Below are positions 31,064-41,811 of a stretch of DNA of 64,000 nucleotides, piece after piece. The notes under the pieces were generated by a model, which did no database searches, was not told the origin of the DNA, and saw nothing but the letters and a program-made list of their open reading frames with translations. The position numbers and the translations under genes were made by a program. This DNA is from Usnea hakonensis (Eukaryota > Ascomycota > Lecanoromycetes > Lecanorales > Parmeliaceae): assembly GCA_013423325.1 (NCBI GenBank), contig BLJB01000138.1:62001-126000 (forward strand), in the 5' to 3' direction. The stretch's first letter is position 1; every line of letters starts with the position of its first letter.

Positions 31064-33960
31064 GTCTGTTCTGTCGCCTATAGGAGCTGCGTAAGCCTAG
31101 TTTCATTCTTCACACCACCCTAGATAGTCATCGAATGCTCACAGGACTCCCAATTAGAGCTTTGGAGTAAGGCTTTGATTTACGAACCAGGCTTACCCGT
31201 ACCAGTATCAGCTCGATGGAACCCATCTCGCAAGGTGTTCCCCAATGGTTGCGAACAAGAAGAGGCCATGCCACTGTAGGACGCACCGCTGACTTCACCT
31301 AGCGGTTGAAGCACCCTAGAGTGATGATGAAACGGCTACCTCGGGTAATGCTCCTTAATGGGGATGAGTCAAGTTGTGGAAAGCGAGCCTGAAAACTTGG
31401 AGAATTCTGTACTGATCAGGGACGAGAAAAGCTGTGAATTGATATACAATGCTTGATTTGAGAATTGTTTAATGTACGACGGACAGAGAGCGAGGCTCAG
31501 ATGGTTGACGCATAGGAAAAAGCTAAAAGGGTAGGTGCTTTGCACAGCAAAGATTGCCTAGTTCTTTCCCACTTTGACCATGTGAGGCATAGCCTACGTG
31601 AAAAGGTCAAGGCAGTCGCCCTGGATGAGTGGAGCTTTTGGGCGTAGTATGTCGCTGACTGTGCCATAGATCCGAAACGCCAGCAGAAAACCGCAGTCAG
31701 AGTGAGATGGCAAAGAAAGAGGAGGGCCAAGGTGGCAGTGTCAAAGTAAAAGATAGAAAGATGGATTGATGGATTGTACATTTCATCAGTGCCTCAGTCT
31801 TCAATCACCTCACTGCAGGTGCTTTACTCTTCAGGTATTATGAAGTTGAAGGCATTCAAAGGCTGAACTAGCATTGTCACTAGTCCAAAGAAGGAGCAGG
31901 GAGCAGGGAATAGGGGTTCCCTCGGTTCCTTCAGTCTGGTACAGGCTTATCTTATCCGGATGGATTCCGCGACGGGAATGCGAAGAATGAAAAGTACCTT
32001 ACTTACCTTACCTAGCTAAGTAGGTATTCTTTACTTTGCTCTAATAATAACCAAACATAAGCTAAGGTACTCGTACGGTGCTAGAGTAACAACATGCGTG
32101 GTGCGTGCGTGCATTGGAAAAATAATAAGGGTACAATTCAATTAAATTATACGAATCGGGGCTACTTTATTATTATTATTATAATCATCATTGCTTCTAT
32201 TGTCATTGGATTAAGTAGGATATTACCGTACCAGTATCATTATCATTATTCTTCTCTAAGGTACTTACTTTATCCCTTGATGGTTTCCCGTGGATTCTAA
32301 TGGTGCGAGAGTATCTTTTATAAGTGCCAAGAGCACTTGGATCAATCTCTCGCTTCGCCTTGCCCTCGGCACTCGTACCATTATCGTATCATCGTATCAT
32401 CGTATCACCGTGTATGACTGTGGTCGTGGACTGGTTGGAGCAGCAAAAGCGCACCTCGATGGATCCGACATGCTGAAACCCACCAAAGCCTCTTTACTCC
32501 CGAGGTCCCTACTTCAGACACACGCTAAAGAGCCCGGAAGAGTACAAGTACCTCATACATACATACCTTACCTTACCAGCATCTGGCTTCCTGCATCCGT
32601 CAGATTTAGGACTCCGCCTTCATCTGTCCTTTGCTGCACAATGCGGCTATTGTACGGGGTACGTATCCATTGATTGATTTGGAAATCTATTTACAGCCAC
32701 ATGGTCAATATTTAGTCACAACGGAAGTTGACTACTATCTTAGCCTTTTCTTTTCATCAAAGAAAGCTGTCAAGCTTGAGCTTTATTAGAGTACCCTACT
32801 GGGATTTTTGGACGGATCCTGCATTTGCTTGGCGGGGCCATGTTGGAAAGCTGGGCCTCAGAGAATGCAATGCAATGCACTTATTATTTCATTGTGCCTC
32901 GTTACTGTTGTTATTCCTCCGTATTACGACGACGACGACGACGACGATGATGATGATGATGAGTATTTTATGATAAGTAATAAATTAAAAATTAATTCCT
33001 CTCCATTTCAATTTCTTCACCGTCACACCAACAACATCTCAAACGCACCAAGGATATAAGATACCCCCCCCCCCTGCTTATTCTCCTCTCCAATCACAAC
33101 CCGCGCATAAGCCCCCTGGGCCCTGACCCCCCCCCCAGCTAGCTCCCCCCCATCTCTGCCGCAGTGCTCCCGAAATCGGCTAAACTCCAAACGTCAAACG
33201 TACTCTAGCGTCCTATAATCGATTCTACTCTACTCCAGTCTCCGTGTCACATTATTATTATTCTTGGGCCTTTTTCCTACACACGCTACATAGTCATTAC
33301 TCGTATTTTTGCTTTCTTGTCTCTCTTTTTCTCATTTCTATCTGTACCTTTTACTTGCTACCTTTGACCTTTTCTCTTTCTTTATTTTTGGATACCCACC
33401 CTATATTATTGCATCTTGCTATTGCTATTGGCAAACCCTTTGTACATTGCCACACCCCCACGCATTTAGCATTAAGCATTATTTCTCCTGTGCAGCAATT
33501 ATACGCTTTAATCGCGAGCTTGACGCTCTTTGTACTCCATACAAGAAAACCAAAATCAGACCTCGTGAGGGTGGTGTGGCTTTGTCACCCACCCCACATC
33601 AAGCTCCAATCAACCACTACCAAAGTCCTCTGTACACCGACTTCCATCCGTGCCGTCTCACTCTACCAAAAATTTCGAGCCGCGCATACACTGTTCCTCT
33701 GCCTTCGTAGGCTGCAGTTGCTGTTCTCCGCTTCCCGCCACTCCCTCCAAATATCGCTCACCCATACGGTCATTACATAAAACAAGCTTGTCTCGCGCTG
33801 CTGGTTGGCCCCGTTGACAAGCCGTATACTGTTGTACGTCCACTGCAAATCACAACTTCCCCACGGCAGAGAACTGTATACCTCAAGATACTGCCAGGAG
33901 TCGCGACTATGAGTACGACTTGACCGTTCACGGACGGATTTTCTAATAAAGAGAACATAC
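31064..33960. other. Long gene-free region with microsatellites
   Basis: About 2.9 kb between divergent genes, so it holds both promoters and a probably long 5' UTR for the EGF-like protein gene. Visible patches: TACCTTACTTACCTTACC-like motifs near 31995-32030, a TTATTATTATTATAATCATC patch near 32167, an (ACG)n(ATG)n run at 32923-32962, a C10 run near 33063-33075 and C9 near 33128. Frames at 33244-33780 are pyrimidine-rich leader-like sequence. No supported gene. Confidence 0.5.
32923..32962. repeat. (ACG)n/(ATG)n microsatellite
   Basis: A run of ACG triplets passes into ATG/GAT triplets, so it reads as poly-Asp in one frame. It lies in non-coding sequence. Confidence 0.85.
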
Positions 33961-36675
33961 ATGGAGTCCGATATCCGGGAACCTCGGCGAGGGACCGCTG
34001 GTCAGGGTAGGGCAATGAGTGGGGAGAAGAGTCCTGCAGGTTCGGTAAAACGTGCAAGGGAGCGAGCAGCAGCAGGCCTGCCGCCGGAGCGCCCTCAGAT
34101 GCCACCATATCCCCACCCTCTCTCTGTGAAGGCTTCGCCGAAAAGATCACCACAACAAGGCACTAGCCCGACTGAGGGCGCCCGATACCCTCAACACCCT
34201 ACCCAGGGGAGTAGACAGGGCCAGGGATCTTCTGGCAGTGTATCTCCGGCTTTTAACCGTCCCACGAAGGGCCCTGCGAGTCCTGTATCTCCACAAGATC
34301 ATACCCAGAGCAGTCCAATACACGAGCGGAACATTGGCCGAGGTCCACCACCGCAAAGACCACCGAGACCAAACTTCGTGCCCCCATTGGTCCAACCCTC
34401 CGGCTATGGAGACGATCAACCTTCACCTGTCCAATATCGAAAGCCTCAGACTCAAGAACAGCCGCCGCGAAATTATTGGGAGGATAGCTACTCAGGGTCT
34501 AGTAACTCGAATCGGCCGCTCACAACGTCAACAGTGTCAACAGGAACTGCCTCCTCCACCGGCAGCATTCCTGATTTCCCTTCTATACCCGCCATGCCAC
34601 CAATTCCATCAATGCCTACTTTCCAACCTCCTCCTAGGCGAAACCTTGGGCCCCCTCCTTCGGCACGAAAAGGTGGATCATCGTATTATTCTCAGACGTC
34701 CTTTGTACCACCGATACCAGAAGAAATGTCCGACACCCATAGCTCATACGCCTCGAGTCATGTCATGCCTGTGAGCTGGAGTGATGGTCCACCGGAATAT
34801 TACATGGGAACCGGCATTGATGAAGAAGATGAAGACGAGACCCCTGGAGCCAACAGTGGACGTGGTTCGAGCGCCGGTGATCATGATGATGCGAGTGGCC
34901 TGGTGAGAAAAGGTGGAGGTCCGCGAGTTACGTCTCTAGATACCGTGGAGAGCGGAGATGAATCGGACATGGGATCACGCGGCATGCAAGAGCTAGATTG
35001 GCAGACTAGACAGGATGAACGGTGGCGACCTGGCCTCGTTGGCGCTGCCAACACGGATCCTATTGGACGACACAACTTCAGGAGCAATGCCAGGCTACAT
35101 CCGTACTCAGGGTATGAAAGCGACGATACGTTTTTAGATTCCCCCACCGGCGAATCACCAATGCCTCGAGCCCTCCAAATCAACAACCAACCACCTAGCA
35201 ATGTCTACTTTGGGACTCCATCCTCGACAGGTTCCCCTATCGATCCCACAGTAGACCAGATACTCGGCCATCTTGAGAAAGGTGGCGCTCTCTCTCCAAT
35301 TGGGCCGACTTCGCCCTCAATAGCGGCACCAACGGTGGGGAAAGGAACCAAACGCCCACCAAACCTGAACCTGAAAGCTACGAAAGAAGGTAGAGACAGT
35401 ACAACGAGTCTTCCGGAGCTCATCAGACGAGCGACCAAATTGGCTTCGAACCTTGACCGGGGCAAAACAGCAAGTCGAATGGGCGTGCTGGGTATGTTGG
35501 ACGCGAAGGATGCAAAGGAGAAGGAAAGAGCGGCCAAGGGCTCCCGCAACGGCTCCATCTCGGAAATTCTGGCAGCCTTTCCGTCACCGTCTCCCACAAC
35601 GCCTACCGGCAAGCGACCTTCCGGTTGGCCAACTCCATCGCCACACGCCAAATCCAATCTTTCCAGAGCTCAGACGGTCAATCATGGCTCCTCGACTGGC
35701 CACGAAAAAAGGAAGCGGAGGTGCTGTGGCATGCCTGTTTGGGCCTTTATCCTTCTCCTGATCATACTGCTGCTGCTCATCGCTGCTGCTGTGATAATCC
35801 CTATCACTCTGATCGTTCTCCCTCGCCAGCACAAGAACAACTCGCCAACCTTGGCCAGCTGCCAAACAAACAGCCCCTGTGCAAACGGCGGGACAAACGT
35901 TGTCGTCGACAAGACGTGCAGATGCGTCTGCGCCAACGGCTACGTAGGCTCGTCGTGCAATACAACCGGTGACAGCAGCTGCACTACCACTGATGTCCCC
36001 GTTTCCGGTACTACTGGAGCTTATAAGAATTCAACGATGGGCAGCAGTATACCCCGTCTTTTCACCGCGGCATATTCCAACTACAGCATCCCGATTACCT
36101 CCTATACAATCCTCTCGCTTTTCAGCGCCAGCAACCTCTCCTGCTCTTCCGAGAACGCCCTCGTCACCTTCAATTCGCAACCACAACGCAGAGATCTCGA
36201 TCTTCCGCTTCTCTCCTCAGAAGTTCATTTCCGTCGTCATCGTAGGCTCCTGGATCTGGAGCAGGTCCTTGCGCCACCAACAAAGACTCATTCGCATCCT
36301 TCACACGTCCTAGAAGCGCGGGGTGCCGCGCAGACCTCCAACGACATCATCTTTGCCGCACCCACTACGGACTCCCCCCCAGCAGCAGCAACGACGTCTT
36401 CGGCGCCCGCCTCCACTAGCGATGAAAAGACGATTACGTCTACGGTGCTGGACTTTGCTCGCACGGCGGTCCTCTTCATCTTCCAGGAAACCTCATCCCT
36501 TGAAATGACCACGACGGCGTTGAACAAGCTGCAAGCCACGTTGAACAATGGGAAGACATTCGATGCCAGTGACACCAGCGCCGGCGGGAACATCACCGTG
36601 GATCTCTCGGCTTTTACCGTGGGCTTTGGGAACGGCACTTTCTACGGAGGGAAGGGCAGTGGAGCAAAAATCTAA
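33961..36675 (+). CDS. Large single-pass membrane protein with EGF-like module
   Basis: A single 904-codon frame. Residues 1 to ~585 are Pro/Ser/Gly-rich, disordered and presumably cytoplasmic. A CC pair and a strong membrane span (VWAFILLLIILLLLIAAAVI) lie at about 587-618. Immediately outside is a cysteine module (CQTNSPCANGG...CRCVCANGYVGSSC) at ~628-660, resembling an EGF-like domain. A Thr/Ser-rich extracellular region with several N-x-S/T sites follows, ending in a conserved-looking segment (ITSTVLDFARTAVLFIFQET). Type II orientation with the C-terminus outside is inferred. The family occurs in many filamentous ascomycetes, sometimes called glycoprotein X; a cell-wall sensing or adhesion role is inference. 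Confidence 0.8.
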   Translation: MESDIREPRRGTAGQGRAMSGEKSPAGSVKRARERAAAGLPPERPQMPPYPHPLSVKASPKRSPQQGTSPTEGARYPQHPTQGSRQGQGSSGSVSPAFNRPTKGPASPVSPQDHTQSSPIHERNIGRGPPPQRPPRPNFVPPLVQPSGYGDDQPSPVQYRKPQTQEQPPRNYWEDSYSGSSNSNRPLTTSTVSTGTASSTGSIPDFPSIPAMPPIPSMPTFQPPPRRNLGPPPSARKGGSSYYSQTSFVPPIPEEMSDTHSSYASSHVMPVSWSDGPPEYYMGTGIDEEDEDETPGANSGRGSSAGDHDDASGLVRKGGGPRVTSLDTVESGDESDMGSRGMQELDWQTRQDERWRPGLVGAANTDPIGRHNFRSNARLHPYSGYESDDTFLDSPTGESPMPRALQINNQPPSNVYFGTPSSTGSPIDPTVDQILGHLEKGGALSPIGPTSPSIAAPTVGKGTKRPPNLNLKATKEGRDSTTSLPELIRRATKLASNLDRGKTASRMGVLGMLDAKDAKEKERAAKGSRNGSISEILAAFPSPSPTTPTGKRPSGWPTPSPHAKSNLSRAQTVNHGSSTGHEKRKRRCCGMPVWAFILLLIILLLLIAAAVIIPITLIVLPRQHKNNSPTLASCQTNSPCANGGTNVVVDKTCRCVCANGYVGSSCNTTGDSSCTTTDVPVSGTTGAYKNSTMGSSIPRLFTAAYSNYSIPITSYTILSLFSASNLSCSSENALVTFNSQPQRRDLDLPLLSSEVHFRRHRRLLDLEQVLAPPTKTHSHPSHVLEARGAAQTSNDIIFAAPTTDSPPAAATTSSAPASTSDEKTITSTVLDFARTAVLFIFQETSSLEMTTTALNKLQATLNNGKTFDASDTSAGGNITVDLSAFTVGFGNGTFYGGKGSGAKI

Positions 36676-38057
36676 GAATCCGCATCTCGAACCTCGACGC
36701 TTGCTTTTACATGCTTTGCTTATACCTGAGTTGTCTTTGAGCAATGGCGAACGGCGTATACGGGTTGGCCCCGACGGACTGTATAAAATTTAATGTCTGA
36801 ATGTGGCGGGATATTTTGCTTCGAAAAAGTATGACGTTTGGGTTCTTGGGATGGATACTATGTTTGCTCACTCAATTTGGTCATGCGGCTGTTTTGAACA
36901 CCCTTCTGTCCTGTTCCTTTTCCTTCCTCTTTCTTTTCTCTGTGAATAATTTATACCATACAATGTCATAAGCGTTGTCGCGGGGGGTTTTGTCCTCGAG
37001 CAACGTCTCCGCAGATCGCTTCATAAAAACAATCTTCTGCCTCCCTTGTACTTCTAGCATGGTGGCGCGTTTAATCATTACTGGTATGTCCTTTGCCGCA
37101 TAATCAGCATATGATGACCACCACTTTCTTCGTTCTCCATAATCACACTTGTATATATATGGCATTTCCGATAGCTAGGTAGCTTTCTGATACCATCATC
37201 CCTACGCGTTTTGAAACTCGTACTCTGGAGTGGGCTGGATGTCCTTTCTGATTATTGTCATGCATGCGACGAACGCACGTGTTCGAAGATGAAACTGGGT
37301 TCGCGACAATGGTCGTTTCGGATAACAGAGATCAAATGGAAGTATGCAAGGTACCCAGGGTGGAAAGTGATGCGAAGCTAGAACGGATCAAGTTGCTGAA
37401 AAGAGGAACCCGGTGGTAAGGTAAGATAGCAAGTAGTAGATCCAGCAAAAAACATATACCTAAGCCCATTGATAAACAATGAGCAACATTATCCCAAGCT
37501 GTATATTTGACATCGTGAACTCGCTGGCACAAAAACGATTCCAAAGCATGCGCAAGGTGACAACAAAAGACCAAACCCCCCATGGGTATGATTGACGGTG
37601 CCGAAACGCATGCAATTTTGCCGACGTGATTCGTCCCCCCGCGCGAGTGACCCGGTAACGGCGCAATTTGATTCCGCCCATTAATTCATAGAAGCTGCAA
37701 GAAGAAAGGAATGAAGAAAGGCGGAAAAGCCTTCCTGTCGCTAATTTTGGTGTTGAAAGCAATAACATCCACCGGAGGTTATCGATGCCGTTGTCGAACC
37801 TTGGAAGCACACGTTTTCGCAGGACTTGTCAGATGACATCTTCGAATAAAGGACGACGTAGCTACGATGATCCCCTCCTAGAGGCGTCCGGTTCGTTACT
37901 TTTATCGTAATCACGTCCGGGCTGCCATATCTGAGGTTGAAAGGCTTGATTCGTGAAATGCGCAGGGTCTTCCTTTTTGGATCTGTCCGGGCTAGTTCTG
38001 ACGACTAGGGTCATCTTCTGGTTGCCTTGAGGAGGGACTTTCGAAGGCTTTGTCGAC
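36676..38057. other. Intergenic between convergent genes
   Basis: 1.4 kb with no supported gene. A 94-codon minus-strand frame (36881-37165; Lys/Arg-rich) and a 116-codon minus-strand frame (37460-37810) have no recognisable family. Short GGTAAGGTAAG sequence occurs near 37416. Confidence 0.4.
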
Positions 38058-39673
38058 TTACTCTTTTAACAACTCGCTCTGAACTTGCTCTCCTTGGGTT
38101 TTGATACGCCTGTCATACTTTCGCTGTTGCTTAGTACGAGGCTTGAAGTCGGCTTGAAATGGCAGCTCTTTTGGAGCAGGTGAAATAGGCGAAGTTGTCG
38201 CGGCCTTTGGAGAGTGTTCCTCTTTCACCGCGGGGTCTACTGACGAATAGATTGGGGAAGCTGGTGTCGTTGTACGTGGCGAAGACGGAAAGGGTTCGAC
38301 TTTGCTTTGGTAAGCCGGATAGATGGAAGCTGTGGGACTCATCGTCCGTGGTGCTGACGGGAAGGTCTCGACTTTGCTTGGGTAAGGCTCAGCTGAGGTA
38401 GCGGAAAATGGCACATGAAACATGCTGGAAGAGAAGCCAGGAATATCTGCTAGTATGTCCAGGTTACCAGTATGGGAATAGTGCGTATTGCTAGAGACTG
38501 CAATTTGTGGAGACGAAGACAGGAGGCGTATCTCAGGATGAGACAGCTCATGGCGCGACATCTCCGCAACGTCTGCCGTCTTGTACAACAGATCGTAGTG
38601 CCCTCTACTACGGATTAGCGTTCTCTATCAATCAAGTCCGCGTCCATGGATGGACGCACGGTCGATATAAAAGGCGGATCGTAGGCCCACCCGTCTTCTC
38701 GTTACCGTCTGCGTCAAGCACTGGCAGTCGATGTGGCGTCACCTCTTCGCCGGCGCTGCGGTCAAGGTACAAAACTTCGATAGCCATGCCCGCTTCGTTG
38801 ATAATTGCCGTAGCGAGAGCCTGCAGCCCGACATGGTCAAGTTCAACCGAGAAGGGCTCGATGTTTCTCGTACAGTAAGCATGGACATCCATGTCTGGTA
38901 AGAAGCCGGCGTATGATTCCGCATTCGACTTCATCCACGCACTGGTGATGAGCTGGATTAGATTAGTAACGGTGATGTGAGAGAAGCAGCCCGCGCCGTG
39001 TGATTGACTCTACCTTGAATGAGTATGTGAGTTGGCTCGAGGGCGCTTCGTCGTTGAACATAGCTAGTAATGCGGCACCTCCATCGTGATTAGGTAGCGT
39101 TCGAGCCTGCGTTTCTAATAACTGCGCTGTCGGCTCGATAAAATCTTCATATAAGTCTGAGATTCCCACAGCGTGCATCAATGCCTCGAAAGCTCTGAAC
39201 CGAGTGGCTTCTTCCAGCATCTTTGAGGCGCTGCCAAGACGGAGAAGGGTCTCGAAGTAGCCGTATGCGAGAGCTTATAGACATCTTAGTCCGATAGCAC
39301 AGAATATGCATTACGGAAGGGAGAGGGAAGAGAAATGTACCTCGCCACCCACAGTTGCCATCGCCCTTGAAAGTGCGATAGTGTGAATATATGTGCGGAA
39401 GTGCCTATGGAAGATTTAGGTGGTTTGCTTGTGCATTTCATCCTCAATATTACAGATATGTACCTTTGTCTTATTTACGTAGACTGGGTCCGCTTGTGCG
39501 TATTCAGCAACAAGAGCGCTGGTGGATTGCTGCCGGCCAACTAGAGGTCCCTAGCTAGCTGGTCAGGATAAGTAGCAATTGGCGGCAAGATCTTGGGGGT
39601 TTATTACCGGAGCATCAGGGCGCCAGTCGTTCGACATCCTCTCCATTTCTGCCAATTCTTGCTCGGAAGCCAT
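38058..39673 (-). CDS. Otubain-type deubiquitinase (peptidase C65, OTU fold)
   Basis: Six exons: 39608-39673, 39464-39550, 39341-39404, 39014-39273, 38660-38952, 38058-38604; 438 aa. The opening exons restore GPLVGRQQSTSALVAEYAQA, then DPVYVNKT and ALPHIYSHYRTFKGDGNCGW. GDGNC carries the catalytic Asp (~66) and Cys (~69), and AYGYFETLL follows. The final exon supplies the catalytic His in RPGHYDLLYK (~259). Otubains cleave ubiquitin chains, usually Lys48-linked, in cytosol and nucleus. The human enzyme ends soon after this His; here about 175 extra residues follow, Pro/Ser-rich with two copies of SKVExFPSxPRT. All introns are GT-AG, phases 0,0,1,0,2. Confidence 0.9.
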
Positions 39674-41811
39674 CGTTCCTTAATTGCACTGCGAAGTTTG
39701 AATAAAATTGAAGCTTGCGGAAAAGCTGGGCGGCAGTGGTGGGTTCTTCGGAGACTTTTGAGAATATGGAGCTAGTGGTGAAATGAAAGTAAACCATGGA
39801 TCATACGAGTAGACGATGATAGGCCGAAGAATCAAGAGTGAGAGCCAGGTCAAGGTAGAAGTAAAGTGAAGTAAGTAGTAGTAAGGTAAGTAAGAATTGC
39901 TGGCTGGATAGAGGATTATATGAGGATAAGTAGAAAGAGGTAAGTACTCTCAGTTGGGAACTGGCAACCGATATTACGTCTGTGGGCGGGCAGGTTTTGG
40001 AAGGAAAAAGACAAGGGCAAGGAAGCGAGGGAATGGAAAGTGAGGAAAGCGAGGATGATGGATGATGGATGATGGAGGCGAATGATTAATGAATGCTAAT
40101 TAGAATGTTTGTTTATGGAAAGAGGAGGTTCGAGGAACGCGGGGGGGGAAGGGGGGGAAGGTGCGTGCTTGTGCTTGGGGGTTGATGCGTGAAGACTGAA
40201 GTGAAGGAATAGAATAATAAAGTACAGTAAAGTACGAGAGTGAAGTAATAAATAAATGTACGCTCTAGCCAAAATTTCAAAATTTCAGGAAGAAAGACAG
40301 CGTGAGAAGTGTGACCCCCACCCCACGTCGGTCTGCAGCAACGCGCAACATCAAAATATTCCAAGGATTTTCGACTCGGTCGATACAGCATGGGCATCCA
40401 TATTGTGCTTTCAAAGAATCCAATCCTGGGAAGTTGCCCAATAATAGAGTAATTAATTACAATAATCAATAATGAAAAATAATAAATGTGATTGATTCCG
40501 AATGATGGTGATGTTGCTGGGGGGAAAGGAAGAGGGAAAGGGAAAGGGAAAGGAAAAGGAAAAGGAAAAGGAAAAGAAAAAAATCAAGATCAACCCTTCT
40601 ACTTCGTTGGGAGTCTAGATTTCAGGTTTATTGCAGGTGTAAAGGTTATGAGTATGAGGCATGTAGAAATAGAAATGATAAGGGGGGCTCTAAAGTAGGG
40701 AAAAGGAGGTAAAATACTGACTAAATTATCCATTCTACCATACAGATTTGCTCACTTGAAATAGATACATTAGGTGCATGCAAGGCAGGGCTCTGTCGAT
40801 CACCGTTTGTCCCAGCAGAGGCCACTATTACATGTACTCTACCTTTGACCTGCTTCCTGCTAGTCTACGACTGGTCTACTACTGCACCTCATGGCACCTG
40901 GTGGCATTTGGTGGCACCCCATGTTGTACAAGGCTAAGATACTTAGGGAAGAGAAAGAAGTACTAAATGTAATTATCACGACCTAACTTACCCTCCTACC
41001 TCCCCATGGTACCCTTGCTTATCTCTCAACGACGAACTCTAGCAAATGGGCTTGACATGATACTATTATAGCTTTGTCGGCTTGGCTTGCAGCCCCAGCC
41101 AGCAGCCAGCAGCCAGCACCAGCAGCAACTACTTTGGGAATCTATGACCATTCTTTGACAATCAATCAATCGATCGATCGATCGCCCTTTCATCCGACGA
41201 GATTATTATCTCTCTCACTGTCAGCAATATATCTTATCGGCCGCACACACGCGCTTTCGATTCCACTTGCAGCCCAGAGACTGATGGTTATTGTGAAAAA
41301 GGAAAAGGAAAAGAAAGGTGGAAACCTCAGCAACCTTACCTTATGCATTCATCTTAGGTAACCTAATTGCCTCATGTCGGCGCGGCTTGCTGCTGCAGCC
41401 TGCCCGCATACGGTACTTTAGATAAATGGACGCACTAAAAGAGGTGGAACCCACTCCTTTTCTCACTCGTCAACATCCAACATTAAAATTTCAGTCTTCA
41501 TTGTTGCATGCTTACTGATCATAATCACCATCAAATGTGCTGACTGGAATCCTGTTTCTGCTAGGCTGCTCCTCGGTCAAATCTGCACGGCCAAGCTGCA
41601 CGGTCAACAACCGCTCTCTGTCATCCAGTGAGCCGGCCATCTGGCACTGCGTCTGATCCCTGCCCAACGGATACACCCGCGTCTGGAGCCACTAGCTAGA
41701 TGATACGCCCCGAGGTACCAAAGCTTACTGACCAGGTAAACATTTATCCCGTGCAAGTAGCCGGGTCTCCCGTGCATCCGGAGCCTACTGACAGCACATG
41801 CTCCGTGCATG
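39674..41811. other. Gene-free region with simple repeats
   Basis: Otubain upstream region and 3' flank of CSN2. Contains a GATGGATGATGG patch near 40053-40075, G-runs near 40141-40160, a GGGAAA/GGAAAA purine tract at 40520-40580 and CAGCCAGCAGCCAGCAGC near 41095-41115. No supported gene. Confidence 0.5.
40520..40580. repeat. Purine tract of GGGAAA/GGAAAA units
   Basis: About ten consecutive six-base G/A units on the plus strand, changing from GGGAAA to GGAAAA. A triplex- or slippage-prone polypurine run in non-coding DNA. Confidence 0.8.

Noticed and set aside
33244..33780. 178-codon plus-strand frame upstream of the EGF-like gene
   Set aside because: Pyrimidine-rich leader-type DNA giving Leu/Ser/His-rich peptide in two frames; more likely 5' UTR or promoter.
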